From the NCBI RefSeq assembly GCF_014207855.1, contig NZ_JACHKZ010000009.1, positions 62,001-126,000 on the forward strand: a stretch of 64,000 bases of DNA, in the 5' to 3' direction. Source of the DNA: Comamonas odontotermitis (GTDB lineage Bacteria > Pseudomonadota > Gammaproteobacteria > Burkholderiales > Burkholderiaceae_C). The notes beneath the pieces were generated by a model. It made no database searches. It was given only the letters and a program-made list of their open reading frames with translations, and was not told the DNA's origin. A program made the position numbers and the translations under genes. Position 1 is the stretch's first letter, and each line of letters starts with the position of its first letter. Shown here piece after piece: positions 9,559-18,613 of this stretch.

Positions 9559-10116
9559 TCAAGGTTTGGTTTTATCCAGTCGCAGTGATGCCAAAGCGGC
9601 AAAAGGATTGGCTTTTTCCGTATTTGCCGCCTCGAAATCCTGGGTGGCAGACTCCAGTTTGAGCTCCACCGGGCACTCCTCGTGCATGGGAACCATGGGA
9701 AGCGCCATCAGCAACTCGTCCTCGATCAACTCATGGGCATTGAAGAGCGGCTCCAGCACCAGTACGTCCTCTTCGCTCTCATCATCCAGGGCTGCGGCAG
9801 TCGCTTCGTCTTTGACAAAGCGGAAAGACCGCTCCGTCTGCACGGCGATATCGGCCGGGCGCAGGCAACGCTGGCACTGCATCTGCACTACGGTGTCGGC
9901 CTGCAGGTGCAACCAGGCCTGCCCGGGGCCGCCCGTAGCCTCGCGCCACTCACCATCCAGGGACCAGTGCACGGACTGATCGGCCGCGGCCTCGCCACGC
10001 AGGTCCTCTGCCATCAGGCGGGGAAACTGGCCCATCGGCTGCTCACCGTCGAGTGCGGCCTCGTGCTGCGCAAAAGCCTTGATATCAAGGCGGTTGACTG
10101 AAAATTCCTTTGTCAT
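9559..10116 (-). CDS. YceD/DUF177 family protein
   Basis: Protein of 185 residues of the DUF177 family, found next to rpmF in many bacteria and linked in the literature to 23S rRNA handling. Visible features are the paired Cys motif MQCQRCLRP (mid-protein), an acidic stretch (ALDDESEEDVLVLEP) and the C-terminal MPMVPMHEECPVEL motif with a further Cys. The ATG at 10116 was chosen because homology begins at once (MTKEFSVNRLDI); the frame could open further upstream but would run into maf. It is divergent from maf with only 26 bp between starts. Confidence 0.88.
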   Translation of the reverse strand: MTKEFSVNRLDIKAFAQHEAALDGEQPMGQFPRLMAEDLRGEAAADQSVHWSLDGEWREATGGPGQAWLHLQADTVVQMQCQRCLRPADIAVQTERSFRFVKDEATAAALDDESEEDVLVLEPLFNAHELIEDELLMALPMVPMHEECPVELKLESATQDFEAANTEKANPFAALASLRLDKTKP

Positions 10117-10142
10117 GCGCGCCAGTGTAAGAGAATCTGGGC

Positions 10143-10739
10143 ATGTCTGAATCCCACTCGCCCCGCGCCCTTGTCTTGGGCTCCACCTCCCGTTACCGGC
10201 ACGAGCTGCTTTCTCGTTTTCGCCTTCCGTTTGAAACCGCTTCGCCCGATGTTGACGAAACCCCGCAGCCCGGCGAGGCACCGGGCGCGCTGGCTCTGCG
10301 CTTGGCTCTGGCCAAGGCCCATGCAGTGGCTGCCCAGTTTCCCGAGGCCATCGTCATCGGCTCCGACCAGGTGGCCGACCTGAACGGCCAGCCGCTGGGC
10401 AAGCCCCTGGTACACGACAAGGCTGTGGCCCAGTTGCGCGCCATGAGTGGCCAGAGCATGCAATTCCACACCGCAGTCGCCGTGGTCTGCAAGACCACCG
10501 GCTTTGCGCAGGCAGACACCGCCGTGGTGCGAACCGTGTTCCGCAGCCTGAGCGATGTTGAAATTGAACGCTACCTGCGCGCCGAAGAGCCGTACGACTG
10601 CGCAGGCAGCGCCAAGAGCGAAGGCCTGGGCATCACCTTGCTGGATGCCATCGAGAGCGACGACCCGACGGCACTGATCGGGCTGCCTCTCATCCGCACC
10701 GCCCGCCTGTTGCGCGCCGCAGGAGTGATCCTGCCATGA
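10143..10739 (+). CDS. Maf/YceF-type nucleotide pyrophosphatase
   Basis: Maf-fold house-cleaning enzyme. It resembles the YceF subgroup, which hydrolyses 7-methyl-GTP in E. coli. Visible motifs: the N-terminal LVLGSTSRYRHELL, the SPDVDE-like stretch ASPDVDETP, the catalytic IGSDQVADLNG, GKPLVHDKA, and the C-terminal GSAKSEGLGITL and DPTALIGLPLI. It has 198 residues. It is divergent from yceD, the same arrangement as E. coli yceF-yceD, which supports the subgroup. Its stop overlaps the next gene by 4 bp. Confidence 0.92.
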   Translation: MSESHSPRALVLGSTSRYRHELLSRFRLPFETASPDVDETPQPGEAPGALALRLALAKAHAVAAQFPEAIVIGSDQVADLNGQPLGKPLVHDKAVAQLRAMSGQSMQFHTAVAVVCKTTGFAQADTAVVRTVFRSLSDVEIERYLRAEEPYDCAGSAKSEGLGITLLDAIESDDPTALIGLPLIRTARLLRAAGVILP

Positions 10740-11518
10740 GCGAGAACACCCGCAAGGGACGGCTTTTCCTCGTCCCCACCCCGCTTGACTTCGGCTGCAC
10801 CACCGATGCACCGCTGACCGATGTACTGCCCGCCCATACCGTGCAGGCCGCTGCCCGCATTACCCACTGGGTTTGCGAAAACGCCAAAAGCTGCCGCGCC
10901 TTCCTCAAACGCGTGGACGCCGTGGCGCCACTGGCCGTGCCCCTGCAGCAACAAGCCATACAGGAGCTGCCGCGTGAAGCGCACAAAAAAGGTGATCACC
11001 TTCCGCAAACGACCTCTGGCGCCGATGCCAGCATGCTGATCGCCGCTGCCTTGCAAGGCCATGACATTGGCCTGGTCAGCGAGGCAGGCATGCCCGCGAT
11101 TGCCGACCCCGGCAGCTCAGTCGTACGTGCTGCGCATGATGCGGGCGTTGAAGTGGTGCCGCTGGTAGGCCCTACTTCCCTCTTGTTGGCACTGGCGGCC
11201 AGCGGGCTCAATGGCCAGAACTTCGCCTTTGTCGGCTATGTACCCAGCGACGGCGCGCAGCGCGTCGCCCGGCTGCGCGAGCTGGAGCAACTGGCGCTGC
11301 GGCAAGGCCAGACACAGATATTTATTGAGACACCTTATCGCAACCCTGCCCTGATGAGCGCCCTGCTGCAGACACTGCAGGCCAACACCCGCCTGTCGAT
11401 ATCCGGTGGACTCACACTGGAGAGCGCCCGCACCCAAAGCCGTCTGGTCAAGCAGTGGAAGGCGCTGAACCCCGAGCTGGACAATCGCACACCGATGGTG
11501 TTCGCGATTGGGCGCTGA
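10736..11518 (+). CDS. Tetrapyrrole-methylase-fold SAM methyltransferase (RsmI-related)
   Basis: Protein of 260 residues with the TP-methylase fold. Motifs include LFLVPTPLDFG near the N-terminus, GHDIGLVSEAGMPAIADPG in the middle, and VPLVGPTSLLLALAASGL with FAFVGYVPSDG. These resemble RsmI (16S rRNA C1402 2'-O-methylation), but the N-terminal third (INHWVCENAKSCRAFLKRV-like region) differs from a standard RsmI, so this is probably a diverged paralog with an unproven substrate. It starts inside the maf stop (ATGA overlap), so the two are co-translated. A bidirectional terminator follows at 11632-11660. Confidence 0.8.
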   Translation: MSENTRKGRLFLVPTPLDFGCTTDAPLTDVLPAHTVQAAARITHWVCENAKSCRAFLKRVDAVAPLAVPLQQQAIQELPREAHKKGDHLPQTTSGADASMLIAAALQGHDIGLVSEAGMPAIADPGSSVVRAAHDAGVEVVPLVGPTSLLLALAASGLNGQNFAFVGYVPSDGAQRVARLRELEQLALRQGQTQIFIETPYRNPALMSALLQTLQANTRLSISGGLTLESARTQSRLVKQWKALNPELDNRTPMVFAIGR

Positions 11519-11631
11519 GGCGATCCTGCCAGGCGCGCACCCGCTTTTCGCTACTCATTAAGTGCTGGCTGACCATAAGGCAGCGCTGCCCCTTCCAAAA
11601 GGGTGTGCGCCTCCGCTCGGCCAGATGGCAT

Positions 11632-11660
11632 AAAAAAAACGGTGCTCGTGCACCGCTTTT
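11632..11660. terminator. Bidirectional terminator between convergent genes
   Basis: The stem CGGTGC/GCACCG (11640-11645 and 11650-11655, 4-nt loop) has an A8 run on the left and TTTT on the right. It serves the methyltransferase gene on the plus strand and the S49 peptidase on the minus strand. Confidence 0.8.
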
Positions 11661-11668
11661 ATGTTTAT

Positions 11669-11683
11669 AGCTATTAAATAGCT
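11669..11683. repeat. Short palindrome of the GCTAT...ATAGC intergenic family
   Basis: AGCTATT-A-AATAGCT, 7-bp arms around one base, next to the terminator. It shares its core with elements at 13850, 20330 and half-copies elsewhere in the window. Confidence 0.6.
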
Positions 11684-11701
11684 AGCATTTAAATCACCTG
11701 A

Positions 11702-12748
11702 TCAACGCAGGCTGGGCATCATTGACCGCATGGTACTGACAGCCCCCGCACCCACTGAAGCGCCAAACTTCTTGGCAAAGCGCTCGGCCACGTTCTCGCG
11801 GCGGGTGTAGTCCACCACATCTTCGGCGCCCACCACATCGCGCGCCACCTGATCGAGGCTGCCCAGGCCGTCAGCCAGGCCCAGCTTGACCGCTTCCTGC
11901 CCGGTCCAGAACAGGCCGCTGAAGGTGTCTTCGGTCTCCTTCAGGCGCTCGCCACGCCCCTGGCGCACCACAGCGATGAACTGCTGGTGGATCTGCCCCA
12001 GCATCTGCTGGGCATAGGCTTTCTGTTTGTCATTCATGGGGCTGAATGGATCCAGCATGCCCTTGTTGCTGCCAGCGGTGAGCAGGCGGCGCTCCACGCC
12101 CAGCTTTTCCATGGTGCCGGTAAAGCCAAAACCGTCCATCAGCACGCCGATGCTCCCCACGATGCTGGCCTTGTCGACATAGATGCTGTCCGCTGCGGCT
12201 GCAATGTAATAGGCAGCAGAAGCACAGGACTCCTCCACCACCGCGTACATGGGTTTTTTATGCAGGGCCTTGAGGCGCACGATCTCGTCATTGATCATGC
12301 CGGCCTGCACGGGGCTGCCGCCGGGAGAGTTGATCAGCAGCACCACAGCCTTGGCGCCATCGTCCTCGAATGCGGTGCGCAGTGCAGCAATCACGTATTC
12401 GGCACTCGCGTCTGCGCCAGACGCGATTTCGCCTTTCAGCTCCACCACGGCCGTATGCTCGGTCGACGAGGCAGACGAAGCGCTTTCCGAACTGAACAGG
12501 TAGATGACCAGCGCAATGAAGGCGATGAGCCAGGCCAGTCGAAAGAAGATCTTCCAGCGACGCGCGGCGCGCTGCTCCTTGAGCGTATCAAAGGCCAGGC
12601 GCTCCAGCACGGAGCGCTCCCAGCCGGGCGCCTGCGCTGCCGCTGTGGATACAGCCGCTGCCGCTGGAGCGGCCTGTCCCCACAGATCAGGCGCAGGTTG
12701 CGGATTCTGCTCGGGGTTCTTGTCCATCGGATTCATCTTAAAACTCAA
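11702..12748 (-). CDS. S49 family signal peptide peptidase (SppA-like)
   Basis: Membrane-anchored serine peptidase that clears cleaved signal peptides. It has 348 residues, the short single-domain form. A Pro/Ala-rich cytoplasmic start is followed by one transmembrane segment (about residues 67-87, FFRLAWLIAFIALVIYLF) and the S49 domain with NSPGGSPVQAGMI, the nucleophile region CASAAYYIAAAAD and SIVGSIGV. Standard SppA has Gly-Gly after the Ser (ASGGYYIA); here it is Ala-Ala. The N-terminus overlaps the end of the Rieske gene by 11 bp in the same direction, so they form a pair. Confidence 0.9.
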   Translation of the reverse strand: MSFKMNPMDKNPEQNPQPAPDLWGQAAPAAAAVSTAAAQAPGWERSVLERLAFDTLKEQRAARRWKIFFRLAWLIAFIALVIYLFSSESASSASSTEHTAVVELKGEIASGADASAEYVIAALRTAFEDDGAKAVVLLINSPGGSPVQAGMINDEIVRLKALHKKPMYAVVEESCASAAYYIAAAADSIYVDKASIVGSIGVLMDGFGFTGTMEKLGVERRLLTAGSNKGMLDPFSPMNDKQKAYAQQMLGQIHQQFIAVVRQGRGERLKETEDTFSGLFWTGQEAVKLGLADGLGSLDQVARDVVGAEDVVDYTRRENVAERFAKKFGASVGAGAVSTMRSMMPSLR

Positions 12749-13115
12749 GAGGTTGGAGGCGGTAGTCGGTGTGCCAGTACACCACCCCGCCTTGTTCGCT
12801 CAACACGATTTTGACCAGGCCACCACGGCAAGGGCCGCCAGCGCAGGCTCCAGTATCCGGCACATAGGCAGCACCATGGGTTGCGCATAACAACCAGTTA
12901 CCGGTGTCATCAAAAAAACGGTCGGGCTGGTAGTCCATTTCCATCGCCACATGGGTGCAACGGTTCAGATAGGCGTGCACCACATCGCGGTAGCGAACGG
13001 CGAATGCGCGACAGGTCTGGCCAGCAAAGATCACATCAAAAGGCACGGCGCGCCCACCATTGCTCAAGTCTTTGCTATTACAAAGTGCTATTGCCCGGGC
13101 TTGTACCTCTGCCAT
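12738..13115 (-). CDS. Rieske [2Fe-2S] domain protein
   Basis: A small cytosolic ferredoxin-like protein of 125 residues. The cluster ligands are complete: Cys53-x-His55 (NRCTHV) and Cys77-x2-His80 (LLCATHGA), with a disulfide-free loop rich in Gly and Cys (GACAGGPCRGG). The start at 13115 is set by AGGAG 6 nt upstream. It has no dioxygenase catalytic domain, so it is a stand-alone electron carrier or regulatory subunit; its partner is unknown. It overlaps the S49 peptidase gene, a pairing also known in related betaproteobacteria (from memory, unchecked). Confidence 0.85.
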   Translation of the reverse strand: MAEVQARAIALCNSKDLSNGGRAVPFDVIFAGQTCRAFAVRYRDVVHAYLNRCTHVAMEMDYQPDRFFDDTGNWLLCATHGAAYVPDTGACAGGPCRGGLVKIVLSEQGGVVYWHTDYRLQPLEF

Positions 13116-13175
13116 TGTTGCTCCTGCTTGCTGCGCGCCAATCACTGTACATGCAAACAGTAATCAGGCCATGCG

Positions 13176-13832
13176 CTAGGCATTGCCTGCCATCCATTGT
13201 TGCAAATCAGCAACAGAATGCGCAATGAACAGCGGGCCAAAGGCCTCAAAGCCATCAGGGTGGTGAGCGCCATAGCTCACGGCCACACTGGCGCAGCCTG
13301 CGTTGACTGCCATCTGCAGATCATGGGTGGTATCACCCACCATCAACAAGCGCTCGGGCGCCACATCCAGCTCTGCCATCAACTCCTGCAACATCAGTGG
13401 ATTCGGCTTGCCGGCAGTTTCATCGGCAGTACGCGAGGCGTCAAACCTACCCTTGAGCAGGGTCGAATCCAGCACTTCATCAAGCCCCCGTCGATTCTTG
13501 CCGGTGGCCACTGCGAGCAGATGCCCCCTGGCTGTCAGCAGATCCAGCAAGGGCAGCACGCCTTCAAAAAGGTTTACCTCTTCCTGGCGTTTCAGATAGT
13601 GATAACGGTAGCGGTTGGTCAACTCCACCATGCTGTCAGCCGGCACATCGGGCGCAGCATGCCGCAAGGCGCCCTGCAGGCTCATGCCGATGACATACTT
13701 GGCCACGTCCAGCGTCGGCACAGTGCCGCCCACGTCGCGCACCGCGTCCTGAATGGACAGTGCAATGGCCGCAGTGGAATCGAACAGGGTTCCATCCCAG
13801 TCAAAGGCGATCAGGTCAAAGCGTCGGTTCAT
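13176..13832 (-). CDS. HAD-family phosphatase, phosphoglycolate phosphatase-like
   Basis: Hydrolase of 218 residues with a cap domain. Motif I FDWDGTLFDS gives nucleophile Asp11 and acid Asp13, motif II is ATGKNRRGL and motif IV is MVGDTTHDLQMA. It resembles Gph; the true substrate (2-phosphoglycolate, pyrophosphate or a nucleotide) cannot be told from sequence alone. It lies between rluC and the Rieske gene on the same strand, the rluC-gph order common in this order of bacteria. Confidence 0.87.
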   Translation of the reverse strand: MNRRFDLIAFDWDGTLFDSTAAIALSIQDAVRDVGGTVPTLDVAKYVIGMSLQGALRHAAPDVPADSMVELTNRYRYHYLKRQEEVNLFEGVLPLLDLLTARGHLLAVATGKNRRGLDEVLDSTLLKGRFDASRTADETAGKPNPLMLQELMAELDVAPERLLMVGDTTHDLQMAVNAGCASVAVSYGAHHPDGFEAFGPLFIAHSVADLQQWMAGNA

Positions 13833-13849
13833 AAGGCAATGGGTTAGTC

Positions 13850-13881
13850 GCTATCTAAAACAATAGCTGGAAGCGCTAGTT
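13850..13881. repeat. Intergenic GCTAT...ATAGC repeat
   Basis: GCTAT (13850-13854) and ATAGC (13863-13867) with an A-rich spacer, followed by TGGAAGCGCTAGTTG. It lies between the phosphatase gene and rluC and resembles the copy before queF. Confidence 0.55.
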
Positions 13882-13929
13882 GTGCAACGAATTCAAGATA
13901 TTTCTTATCAAAACCAATACTAGCCTGCG

Positions 13930-14976
13930 CTAGCCGCTATGGTTTTCACTACTTTTTTCATCTGACAGCTCTGCTGTCCCTACGAAGTCCGCCAGTTCGT
14001 CCGGCAACTCTGCGCCCAGTTGCACCCGCTCGCCGCTCTGCGGATGGGTGAATTGCAGGCGCCAGGCATGCAGGAACATACGCTTCAAGCCGTGTTTGAC
14101 CAGACGCTTGTTCAGGTCGAAGTCGCCATACTTCTCGTCCCCGACGATCGGGTGGCCGCTGCTGGCCAGATGCACGCGAATCTGGTGAGTACGGCCGGTC
14201 TTGATCGTCACTTCGAGCAAGGTCATGGCCGGCAAACCAAGGCCATGGCGTGCAGGCAGCGCTTTTTGCACCTTGACGAGCGAGACGGAGCGCATGCCCT
14301 CCGCATCGTCTGCGGTAGTGGCACGCACGCGGCGCTCCCCGTCGGGCAACAGGTACTTGCGCAGCGGCGTATCAATTACCTTTTTATTGGCTGGCCACTC
14401 CCCGATCACCAGTGCCAGATAGGTCTTGCCTGTTTCCCGTTCGCGGAACTGGTCTTGCAGGTGGGTCAGCGCCGAGCGTTTCTTGGCCACCAACAGAATG
14501 CCCGAGGTTTCGCGGTCGAGCCGGTGTACCAGTTCCAGAAAGCGCGCACCAGGCCTTGCGCGGCGCAATTGTTCGATCACGCCAAAGCTCACGCCCGAGC
14601 CGCCATGCACAGCCACGCCTGCAGGCTTGTTGATGGCCAGCATCGCGTCGTCATCCAGCAGCAGCGGGAACTCCCGGCCAGGAATGGCGCGCTCGGCCTC
14701 TTCTGGCTTGGCAGACACGCGCACCGGCGGAATACGCACCACATCGCCGCCCTGCACCCTGGCGTCGGCCGCAGTTCGCCCCTTGTTGATCCGCACCTCG
14801 CCATTGCGGATGATGCGGTAGATATGGGTCTTGGGCACGCCTTTGAGATGGCGCATCAGAAAATTGTCCAGGCGCTGGCCGGCATCGTCGGGATGGACTT
14901 CTACCAGCCTTACAGCCACTGGGGGTGCTTCTGGACTGCGGGGCTCGCCCGGTTTGCCCCCTATAATGTGTTTCAC
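13930..14976 (-). CDS. rluC: 23S rRNA pseudouridine synthase RluC
   Basis: Makes pseudouridines 955/2504/2580 (E. coli numbering) in 23S rRNA. An N-terminal S4 RNA-binding domain (about residues 31-90, AGQRLDNFLMRHLKGVPKTH) is followed by the RsuA/RluA catalytic domain with Asp154 in HRLDRETSG. 348 residues is typical. It is divergent from rne, the same layout as E. coli rluC-rne, which favours RluC over RluD. Confidence 0.95.
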   Translation of the reverse strand: MKHIIGGKPGEPRSPEAPPVAVRLVEVHPDDAGQRLDNFLMRHLKGVPKTHIYRIIRNGEVRINKGRTAADARVQGGDVVRIPPVRVSAKPEEAERAIPGREFPLLLDDDAMLAINKPAGVAVHGGSGVSFGVIEQLRRARPGARFLELVHRLDRETSGILLVAKKRSALTHLQDQFRERETGKTYLALVIGEWPANKKVIDTPLRKYLLPDGERRVRATTADDAEGMRSVSLVKVQKALPARHGLGLPAMTLLEVTIKTGRTHQIRVHLASSGHPIVGDEKYGDFDLNKRLVKHGLKRMFLHAWRLQFTHPQSGERVQLGAELPDELADFVGTAELSDEKSSENHSG

Positions 14977-15565
14977 CTGCGCAATAAAGTTATTGGTTGA
15001 CCGGTGAGCAGTTTAATTCACCCGCCAGTACCCGCGCAGGCCGGTCGATGTCTGACCGACGACCTTGCTCCAGTGCCTGCATACCAAGAAATTGCGCAGG
15101 CCATGCAAGCAAATCGGGTGGACAGACACATTGGAACAACGAAATTACAGATTCCCAGCGGCAGTTGCTGCAGTGGTCAGGACTCCTGGCCTTGTCCCAA
15201 CTGATCGCTCATACACTGACATGCTGATTTTGTGGGCTTGGATGGCAACTCTCTGGCGCAGCGCTCGCTGCATGCCAGTGTGCCGTGCCGCGCCCGCCGT
15301 GCGCATGTTTTCGGGGCAAATCTCACAACCGGCGGCAGCTGTCCGCTGGCTGGCCGGTTATTTATATGCCCTCTCTCGCGTGCCCAAGCCTCCTGTGCTG
15401 ACATAAGTATTACCAGCAAGCATGGCACGCTCTGTATCTTCATTCGTTTCTCTGCGTCTGTCCCGGCATCTGTGGCTCCAGTAAGAGCCTGTTTATTGTT
15501 AGGGATTAGAGGCTGGCACCTGTCTGACAAAGGTGGCCGGCCCCGCATTACGAAGGACGCGCATC
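14977..15565. other. 589-bp intergenic region between rluC and rne
   Basis: No convincing gene: the short frames here have no homology and no ribosome site. It holds the divergent promoters of rluC and rne and a long leader for rne. A TATAAT hexamer at 14962-14967 on the plus strand could be a -10 element, but no -35 fits at normal spacing. Long rne leaders are known to mediate RNase E autoregulation in E. coli; whether that applies here is inference. Confidence 0.6.
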
Positions 15566-18547
15566 ATGAAACGGATGCTGATCAATGCCACGCAAGCTGA
15601 AGAGCGACGCCTCGCCATCGTGGATGGCCAAAAGCTGCTGGATTACGAGATCGAAATCGAAGGCCGCGAACAACGCAAAGGCAATATCTACAAAGCCGTT
15701 GTTACCCGGGTAGAACCCTCTCTGGAAGCCTGCTTTGTCGACTACGGCGAAGACCGCCACGGCTTCCTGCCATTCAAAGAAATTTCCAAGCAGTATTTCG
15801 CCGAAGGCGTATCGCCCAGCCAGGCCCGCATCAATGATGTGATCAAGGAAGGCCAGGAGCTGATCGTTCAGGTCGAAAAGGAAGAGCGCGGCAACAAGGG
15901 TGCGGCGCTGACCACCTTCATCTCGCTGGCTGGCCGCTATGTGGTGCTGATGCCCAACAATCCCCGCGGTGGTGGCGTGTCGCGCCGTATCGAGGGTGAC
16001 GAGCGTGCCGAGCTGAAAGAGGCGATGGACCAGCTCGAATACCCCAAGGGCATGTCCATCATCGCCCGCACTGCAGGCATTGGCCGTACGGCGCCCGAGC
16101 TGCAATGGGACCTGAACTACCTGCTCAAGCTCTGGAGCGCCATCGACGGCGCCGCCAAGGCTGGCAAGGGCGCCTTCCTGATCTACCAGGAATCGAGCCT
16201 GGTGATCCGCGCCATCCGCGACTATTTCAACAATGACATCGGCGACATCCTGATCGACACCGATGACATCTATGAGCAGGCCCAGCAGTTCATGGCGCAT
16301 GTGATGCCGGAACACGCCGCCCGCGTAAAGCGCTACCGCGACGATGCGCCGCTTTTCAGCCGCTTCCAGATCGAACACCAGATCGAGTCGGCCTACTCGC
16401 GCACCGTGACCCTGCCTTCTGGCGGCGCCATCGTGATCGACCACACCGAAGCGCTGGTTTCCATCGATGTGAACTCGGCCCGTGCCATCAAGGGCGGCGA
16501 CATTGAAGAGACCGCCACCCGCACCAACCTCGAAGCAGCTGACGAAGTGGCCCGCCAGATGCGCCTGCGCGACCTGGGCGGCCTGATCGTGATCGACTTC
16601 ATCGACATGGAAGAGTCGAAGAACCGCCGAGACGTCGAAAACCGCCTGCGCGATGCACTGCGCCAGGATCGCGCCCGCGTGCAGTTCGGCACCATCAGCA
16701 AGTTCGGCCTGATGGAGATGAGCCGCCAGCGCCTCAAGCCCGCATTGAGCGAAGGCGCCCACATCAACTGCCCGCGCTGCGGCGGCTCCGGCCACATCCG
16801 CGATGCGGAAAGCTCTGCGCTGCAGATCCTGCGCATCATCCAGGAAGAGTCGATGAAGGACAACACGGCAGCCGTCAACTGTCAGGTGCCCGTCGAAGTC
16901 GCATCGTTCCTGCTCAACGAAAAACGTACCGAAATCCAGAAGATCGAGCTCAAGCAGCGCGTGTCCGTCACCATGGTGCCCAACAAGGCCCTGGAGACGC
17001 CGCACTACAAGCTCGAGCGCATGAAGCACGACGATCCGCGCCTCGACTCGATGGAAGCCAGCTACAAGCTGGCTGATGCAGAGGAAGAGCAGGTCGGCTT
17101 TACCCGCCGCTCGCAAGAGCCCACCAACAAACAGACCCCGGTCATCAAGGGCGTGCTGCCCGATGCGCCAGCCCCCATTGCCGAGCCCCGCCCGGCACCT
17201 GCGGCACGCACCAATACCAGCAAGCCGGCCGCCGCCGTACCCGCGGCTCCTGCCCCCGCACCCGAAACCGGGTTGTGGGCAGCCATCAAGCGCTTCTTCG
17301 GGTTTGCAACGCCAGCAACTGTGGCCGCGCCCGCCCCGGCTGCTCCTGAGCCAGCCAAGGATGCACGCAGGGAAAACCGTGAAGGCCGTGGTGGCAACCG
17401 CCGCAATGGCGAACGTGGCGAGCGCAGCGGATCGGGCAACAAGGACGGCAATCGCCGCAACAGCGAACGCGCCGAGGGCGAACGCAATGGCCGCAACCGC
17501 AATGAACGCGGCGAGGGCCGTGGTGAAGCTCGCAGTGGCGATCAGGAAGGCCGCGACAACCGCCGTCGCAATGAACGTGGTGACCGTCCAGAACGCAGCG
17601 AGCGCAATGACCGTCCCCGCCGCGACGATGCTGCCATCAACGCACAAAATGGCGACAACGCAGCCACTGAGGCCACCAGCGAACGCCAGGAACGTACGCC
17701 TCGTCCAGAGCGCGCCCCGCGCGAGAACCGCCGGGATCGCGGCGAGCGTGGTGAACGCAACGAGCGTCGCAACCAGGGTGAAGAATCCGTACGCGACAAC
17801 GCCGCTGCAGCGCCTGCACCGGTCGACGCTGAAGCCGTGATCGCCGCCCTGCCCTCGCTGGATCTGGACGGCAACGCCAATACTGCAGCGCCTGCCGACG
17901 GTGAAGCCTCGCCAGAGCGCCGCGAGCGCCGCTCCCGTGATCGCTACGGCCGCGACCGTCGCAACCGCGGTGACCGTGAACGCCTGCCACGCGATGAGCA
18001 AGCTGTAGACGCGCAGACCGACGCAGCCCCGGCAGAAGCCATGGCCGACGCCGAAAGCGCCCCAGCGCCCCGCCGCAGCTACTTTGAGGCAGCAGCAACC
18101 CCTGTCGTTGACCTGGCCGTGCCCGCTGCCGAACCTGTGGCCACCGCGCAGTCCGAAGTCATCGAAGAAAAACCGGCTTCAGTGCCCACAGCACAAGCGC
18201 CAGCAGCTGCAGAACAAGTAGCACCTGCTGCCAGCGCCAAGACTGCGCCTGCACCGGCCGCCGAGCCAGCAGCCCCACAGGGCCTGCCCAAGATCGCCAG
18301 CTACACGCTGCCGCTGGAGCAGTTGAACACCATCGCGGCCCAAGCTGGCCTGCAATGGGTCAACTCGGATGCCGACAAGGTAGCCGCTGTGCAGGCCGCA
18401 ATTGCAGCGGAGCCCAAGCCTGTGCATGTGCCCCGCGAACGCCGCCCGGTCGTCATGCTCGACGAAGGCCCGCTGGTGCTGGTTGAAACGCGCAAGGACC
18501 TGGCTGCCATGGTGCTGCCCTTTGAACGCGAATCGCAAACTGCTTAA
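15566..18547 (+). CDS. rne: Ribonuclease E
   Basis: Endoribonuclease of mRNA decay and rRNA/tRNA processing, the scaffold of the degradosome. The start [10 protein letters not shown] at 15566 is the family N-terminus. The S1 domain covers about residues 36-120. Catalytic Asp301 (SIDVNSA) and Asp344 (VIDFID) and the Zn-link Cys402-x2-Cys405 (CPRCGG) are intact. The C-terminal half is low complexity: Pro/Ala-rich to about 590, then an Arg/Asn/Glu/Gly-rich block (about 600-730), then Ala/Pro-rich, ending in a short conserved tail ([18 protein letters not shown]). At 993 residues it is the full RNase E form rather than RNase G. A terminator follows. Confidence 0.97.
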   Translation: MKRMLINATQAEERRLAIVDGQKLLDYEIEIEGREQRKGNIYKAVVTRVEPSLEACFVDYGEDRHGFLPFKEISKQYFAEGVSPSQARINDVIKEGQELIVQVEKEERGNKGAALTTFISLAGRYVVLMPNNPRGGGVSRRIEGDERAELKEAMDQLEYPKGMSIIARTAGIGRTAPELQWDLNYLLKLWSAIDGAAKAGKGAFLIYQESSLVIRAIRDYFNNDIGDILIDTDDIYEQAQQFMAHVMPEHAARVKRYRDDAPLFSRFQIEHQIESAYSRTVTLPSGGAIVIDHTEALVSIDVNSARAIKGGDIEETATRTNLEAADEVARQMRLRDLGGLIVIDFIDMEESKNRRDVENRLRDALRQDRARVQFGTISKFGLMEMSRQRLKPALSEGAHINCPRCGGSGHIRDAESSALQILRIIQEESMKDNTAAVNCQVPVEVASFLLNEKRTEIQKIELKQRVSVTMVPNKALETPHYKLERMKHDDPRLDSMEASYKLADAEEEQVGFTRRSQEPTNKQTPVIKGVLPDAPAPIAEPRPAPAARTNTSKPAAAVPAAPAPAPETGLWAAIKRFFGFATPATVAAPAPAAPEPAKDARRENREGRGGNRRNGERGERSGSGNKDGNRRNSERAEGERNGRNRNERGEGRGEARSGDQEGRDNRRRNERGDRPERSERNDRPRRDDAAINAQNGDNAATEATSERQERTPRPERAPRENRRDRGERGERNERRNQGEESVRDNAAAAPAPVDAEAVIAALPSLDLDGNANTAAPADGEASPERRERRSRDRYGRDRRNRGDRERLPRDEQAVDAQTDAAPAEAMADAESAPAPRRSYFEAAATPVVDLAVPAAEPVATAQSEVIEEKPASVPTAQAPAAAEQVAPAASAKTAPAPAAEPAAPQGLPKIASYTLPLEQLNTIAAQAGLQWVNSDADKVAAVQAAIAAEPKPVHVPRERRPVVMLDEGPLVLVETRKDLAAMVLPFERESQTA

Positions 18548-18565
18548 GCCGTTGCGCTAGAGCCC

Positions 18566-18596
18566 ACAGGCCGGACTTCCTCCGGCCTGTTTCATT
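18566..18596 (+). terminator. Intrinsic terminator after rne
   Basis: The stem ACAGGCCGGA/TCCGGCCTGT (18566-18575 and 18581-18590, 5-nt loop) is followed by TTCATT, a weak T-tract. It lies 19 bp past the rne stop and 24 bp before yaaA. Confidence 0.75.
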
Positions 18597-18613
18597 CCTG
18601 GAGCCCGTACGAC

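Noticed and set aside
14962-14967. TATAAT as the -10 box of the rne promoter
   Set aside because: No -35 at 16-18 bp and it lies inside the first codons of rluC; kept only as a remark.
15065-15406. Possible leader peptide or small gene before rne
   Set aside because: Cys/Arg-rich composition, no ribosome site and no homology.
15548-18001. Long open frame (817 codons) on the minus strand within rne
   Set aside because: It is antisense to RNase E, which has full catalytic motifs; the reverse frame is Ala/Val-rich with no family resemblance, as expected from high-GC codon bias.
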